A stretch of DNA of 15,446 bases from contig NZ_CAKTTZ010000053.1 of the NCBI RefSeq assembly GCF_934617235.1, forward strand, positions 1-15,446, read 5' to 3'. The translations under genes were made by a program, and so were the position numbers. Source of the DNA: an uncultured Ellagibacter sp. Lineage in GTDB: Bacteria > Actinomycetota > Coriobacteriia > Coriobacteriales > Eggerthellaceae. Shown here piece by piece: positions 13,652-15,446 of this stretch. The notes beneath the pieces were generated by a model that was not told the DNA's origin, made no database searches, and saw only the letters and a program-made list of their open reading frames with translations. Numbering within the stretch: the first letter of the stretch is position 1; each line of letters begins with the position of its first letter.

Positions 13652-15357
13652 TGGACAAAAAATGGCGATAGGGACTGCGGCAGGAATCTTGTACCTGCCC
13701 GAGCCCATTCTACTGCGCCCGCTGCGCGGCGAACGGCGGGACCGGGTACCCGAGCCTCCTCCTGTGCTCGGCCAGGGTCTCGTAGCGCGCGCGGCCCCCC
13801 TCGCGGAACCTCCTGGGCCGCCGCCCGACGTACCACCCCATGTACCCCGACAGCAGCCCCTCGAACTCCTCGCGCCCGACGCCCGCCCACTTCCGGCCGT
13901 AGAGGAACTCCTGCTTGAGCGTGCCGAAGAAGCCCTCCGCCCTCGCGTTGTCCGGGCACGTCCCCTTGCGCGACATCGAGCGCGACGCGCCCGCCGCCGC
14001 GAGCGCGGACTTCCAGCGCTCCGTCCTGTAGCAGGCCCCGCCGTCCGTGTGGACCACGGGCGCCGAGCCCGCCGGCAGGCAGGCCAGCGCCTCGCGGAGC
14101 GACGACGAGCACAGCTCGCCGTCCGGGTGCGCCGAGACCGAGAACCCCACCGGGCAGCCGTCCCAGCAGTCGATGACGGGGCTGAGGTAGGCCTTGAACC
14201 CGTTGAGGGAGAACTCCGTCACGTCCGTGACCAGGAGCTCCCCCGGCGCGCCGGCCGAGAAGTCGTGCGCGAGCCTGAAGTCCTCGCCGGCCTCCCTGCG
14301 CGCGACGGCGCGCTCGCGGGGGACGTTGGCGGGCCTGCCGCCGTCGACCTCGCCGGCGTAGGAGCTGAAGCGCCGCCCCGCGCGCCGGCCGCGGGCGCTC
14401 ATCCCGCCCTCGCGCATGGCCCGCCTCACGCGCCTCTCGGGCGCGGGCGCGGGCGGCTCGCCGTCGGCCCCCGCGCGTATGCACGCCGCCACCTTGCGGT
14501 AGCCGCACATGCCCCCGAGGGACGCGAACGCGCGGGCGACCCGCGCCGCGGGCGACCCGTCGTCACGGCGCGGGGCGGCGAGAGCGCGCCTCTCGTACTC
14601 GTAGGAGCTCTTCGATATCCTCAAGAAGGCCGTCACGCGGCGCAGGCGGAACCCGTAGTCCCTCCTCAACCTCTCTCCCAACTCGGCCTTCTGCCTGTTC
14701 GAGAGTTTCGCCGGGTCTCCTGCTTTTGGGTCGCTGAGCATCTCCCTGAGCACCGCGCACTCCATCCTCAGCCGGTCCAGCTCCGCCTCGCGCGGGTCGG
14801 GCGCCCCCTTCTCTTCCCCCATCGCAATCGCCTCCGGGGCCATCTTAGCGCGCCGGCGGGCCTCCGCGGCCCATCTCGACACGACCGACCCGGACGGGAG
14901 CCCGAGGGCCCTCGCGATCTCGCGGGTCGGCTTGCCGAGGCCGAGCAGCCTCAGCGCCTCGGCCCTGGTCTCCTCGGGGTAGCGGGCGTGCTTGACGCGC
15001 TTGCAGGCCCCGGGGACCCTCGGCGCCTCGACCGCCAGGCCCCCGCCGAGGGCCTCCTTCTCCCAGGCCGCGAGCGTCCGGCGGGACGGCACGCCCCACA
15101 GCCTGCTCGCGGCGGTCGGGGTCAGCCGCTCCGCCCACATCCTCTTCACGTAGAACACCTTATCCTCGTCTGTATACAATGCAGCCTCCGCTCCGACCAG
15201 TTCGACCGGTCCAACTTTTTGCCGCAGTTCCGATATGTGAGGAGTATCAGAAAGCTAACTTCCTTTCGGAAAATCTGACCTGGGAAAATGTTGACAGAAG
15301 CGCGAGCGGGCGGTCTTATTCGGCTTCGGCGACTCACATATCGCCTTATTTTGTCCA
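13652..15357 (-). mobile_element. IS3-family insertion sequence
   Basis: The 1706-bp element is bounded by 19-bp ends: TGGACAAAAAATGGCGATA (13652-13670) and the reverse complement of 15339-15357, TGGACAAAATAAGGCGATA, which match at 17 of 19 and begin TG as in IS3. The ends may extend one base outward. The flanks TCG and CCG do not give a clean target duplication. It carries one transposase gene and is visibly richer in GC than its surroundings, suggesting arrival from a higher-GC relative. On its right it abuts the inverted dispersed-repeat tip. Confidence 0.82.
13710..15179 (-). CDS. IS3-family DDE transposase, single-ORF (OrfAB)
   Basis: This 489-aa protein combines what are usually OrfA and OrfB. 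N-terminal helix-turn-helix regions lie at about 15-45 and 70-108, followed by a Glu/Arg-rich coiled-coil stretch (about 128-150) and a HTH_21-like part with SKSSYEYERRAL. The rve-type catalytic core has Asp319 (VTDVTEF), Asp379 (VVHTDGG) and Glu415 (DNARAEGFFGTLKQEF); 35 residues separate the last two, the DD35E signature. Most IS3 members need a frameshift to join OrfA and OrfB; here one frame runs throughout. The start is TTG 15179, with CGGAGG 5 bases upstream. All catalytic residues are present, so it may be active. Confidence 0.9.
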   Translation of the reverse strand: MYTDEDKVFYVKRMWAERLTPTAASRLWGVPSRRTLAAWEKEALGGGLAVEAPRVPGACKRVKHARYPEETRAEALRLLGLGKPTREIARALGLPSGSVVSRWAAEARRRAKMAPEAIAMGEEKGAPDPREAELDRLRMECAVLREMLSDPKAGDPAKLSNRQKAELGERLRRDYGFRLRRVTAFLRISKSSYEYERRALAAPRRDDGSPAARVARAFASLGGMCGYRKVAACIRAGADGEPPAPAPERRVRRAMREGGMSARGRRAGRRFSSYAGEVDGGRPANVPRERAVARREAGEDFRLAHDFSAGAPGELLVTDVTEFSLNGFKAYLSPVIDCWDGCPVGFSVSAHPDGELCSSSLREALACLPAGSAPVVHTDGGACYRTERWKSALAAAGASRSMSRKGTCPDNARAEGFFGTLKQEFLYGRKWAGVGREEFEGLLSGYMGWYVGRRPRRFREGGRARYETLAEHRRRLGYPVPPFAAQRAQ

Positions 15358-15369
15358 CCGCACCCCGTT

Positions 15370-15395
15370 CTCTATGTTAAACCACCGCTGACATG
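15370..15395 (-). repeat. Inverted copy of dispersed-repeat tip
   Basis: The reverse complement of this 26-bp segment equals positions 51-76 with a single A/G difference. The minus-orientation copy continues toward the IS with partial similarity (GAGAACGGGGT against GAGCACTGGGC) and is then lost at the IS end, as if the IS had truncated or replaced the rest of the element. The remaining bases to 15446 hold two small hairpins (ATGGG-TGT-CCCAT and CCCC-GGGG) and no supportable gene. Confidence 0.6.
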
Positions 15396-15446
15396 GGTGT
15401 CCCATCGGCGGCCCTCCCGAAAAGCAGGCTCCCCCTATCATGGGGC

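Noticed and set aside
13590..15278. 562-codon plus-strand frame opposite the transposase
   Set aside because: Pro/Arg/Ala-rich shadow of a very GC-rich transposase gene, which has a full catalytic triad on the minus strand.
51..15395. Whole window as one composite transposon
   Set aside because: The shared ends are only 26 bp, the interior is mostly ordinary chromosomal genes, and no flanking duplication is seen; kept only as a recombination possibility.

Overview
The window looks like chromosomal DNA from a high-GC, gut-type Actinomycetota, most probably an Eggerthellaceae relative (class Coriobacteriia). This is judged from codon use, the 'CLECIGIG' CXXC mini-protein next to a polyferredoxin and a TlpA lipoprotein, the anaerobe-type Fe-alcohol dehydrogenase, and dispersed repeats with ends I associate with this group. 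No database search was possible, so the placement is an inference.

Layout. Positions 1-69 hold the end of an open frame that runs straight into a dispersed repeat (51-276). The repeat has palindromic arms, and a second, inverted copy of its tip lies at 15370-15395, so the two copies bracket almost the whole window. A leader made of 32-bp degenerate tandem repeats then precedes a beta-helix lipoprotein (550-2025). Next is a minus-strand pair, an iron alcohol dehydrogenase followed by a carboxymuconolactone decarboxylase-cupin fusion (4271-2183). Divergent from it is a MerR regulator (4369-4806) with a cysteine at residue 52, as in Bacillus AdhR, and a dyad operator in the shared promoter. The three genes look like a reactive-aldehyde (carbonyl) stress module. 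Downstream is a UvrA paralogue lacking the UvrB-binding domain (5011-7512).

Convergent to uvrA is a three-gene minus-strand redox operon (9731-7666): a 48-aa CXXC protein starting at TTG, a membrane polyferredoxin also starting at TTG, and a TlpA-like thioredoxin lipoprotein. It is divergent from an OmpR-type response regulator and histidine kinase (9847-11666), which are its likely, though unproven, regulators. The idea is that electrons pass from cytoplasmic Fe-S clusters across the membrane to an extracytoplasmic thiol protein.

The right third (11670-15400) is a decaying accessory region: degenerate ~40-bp repeats, two adjacent pseudogenes, a 163-bp MITE-like element with 28-bp inverted ends, and an IS3-family element (13652-15357) of distinctly higher GC with a single-ORF DDE transposase. 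The pseudogenes are a membrane-anchored protein of unrecognised family, broken by two stops and a frameshift, and an ElyC/SanA/YdcF-like protein broken by one stop. They may be relics of a co-inherited two-gene cassette and are the most interesting candidate for an undescribed system, although this copy is dead.
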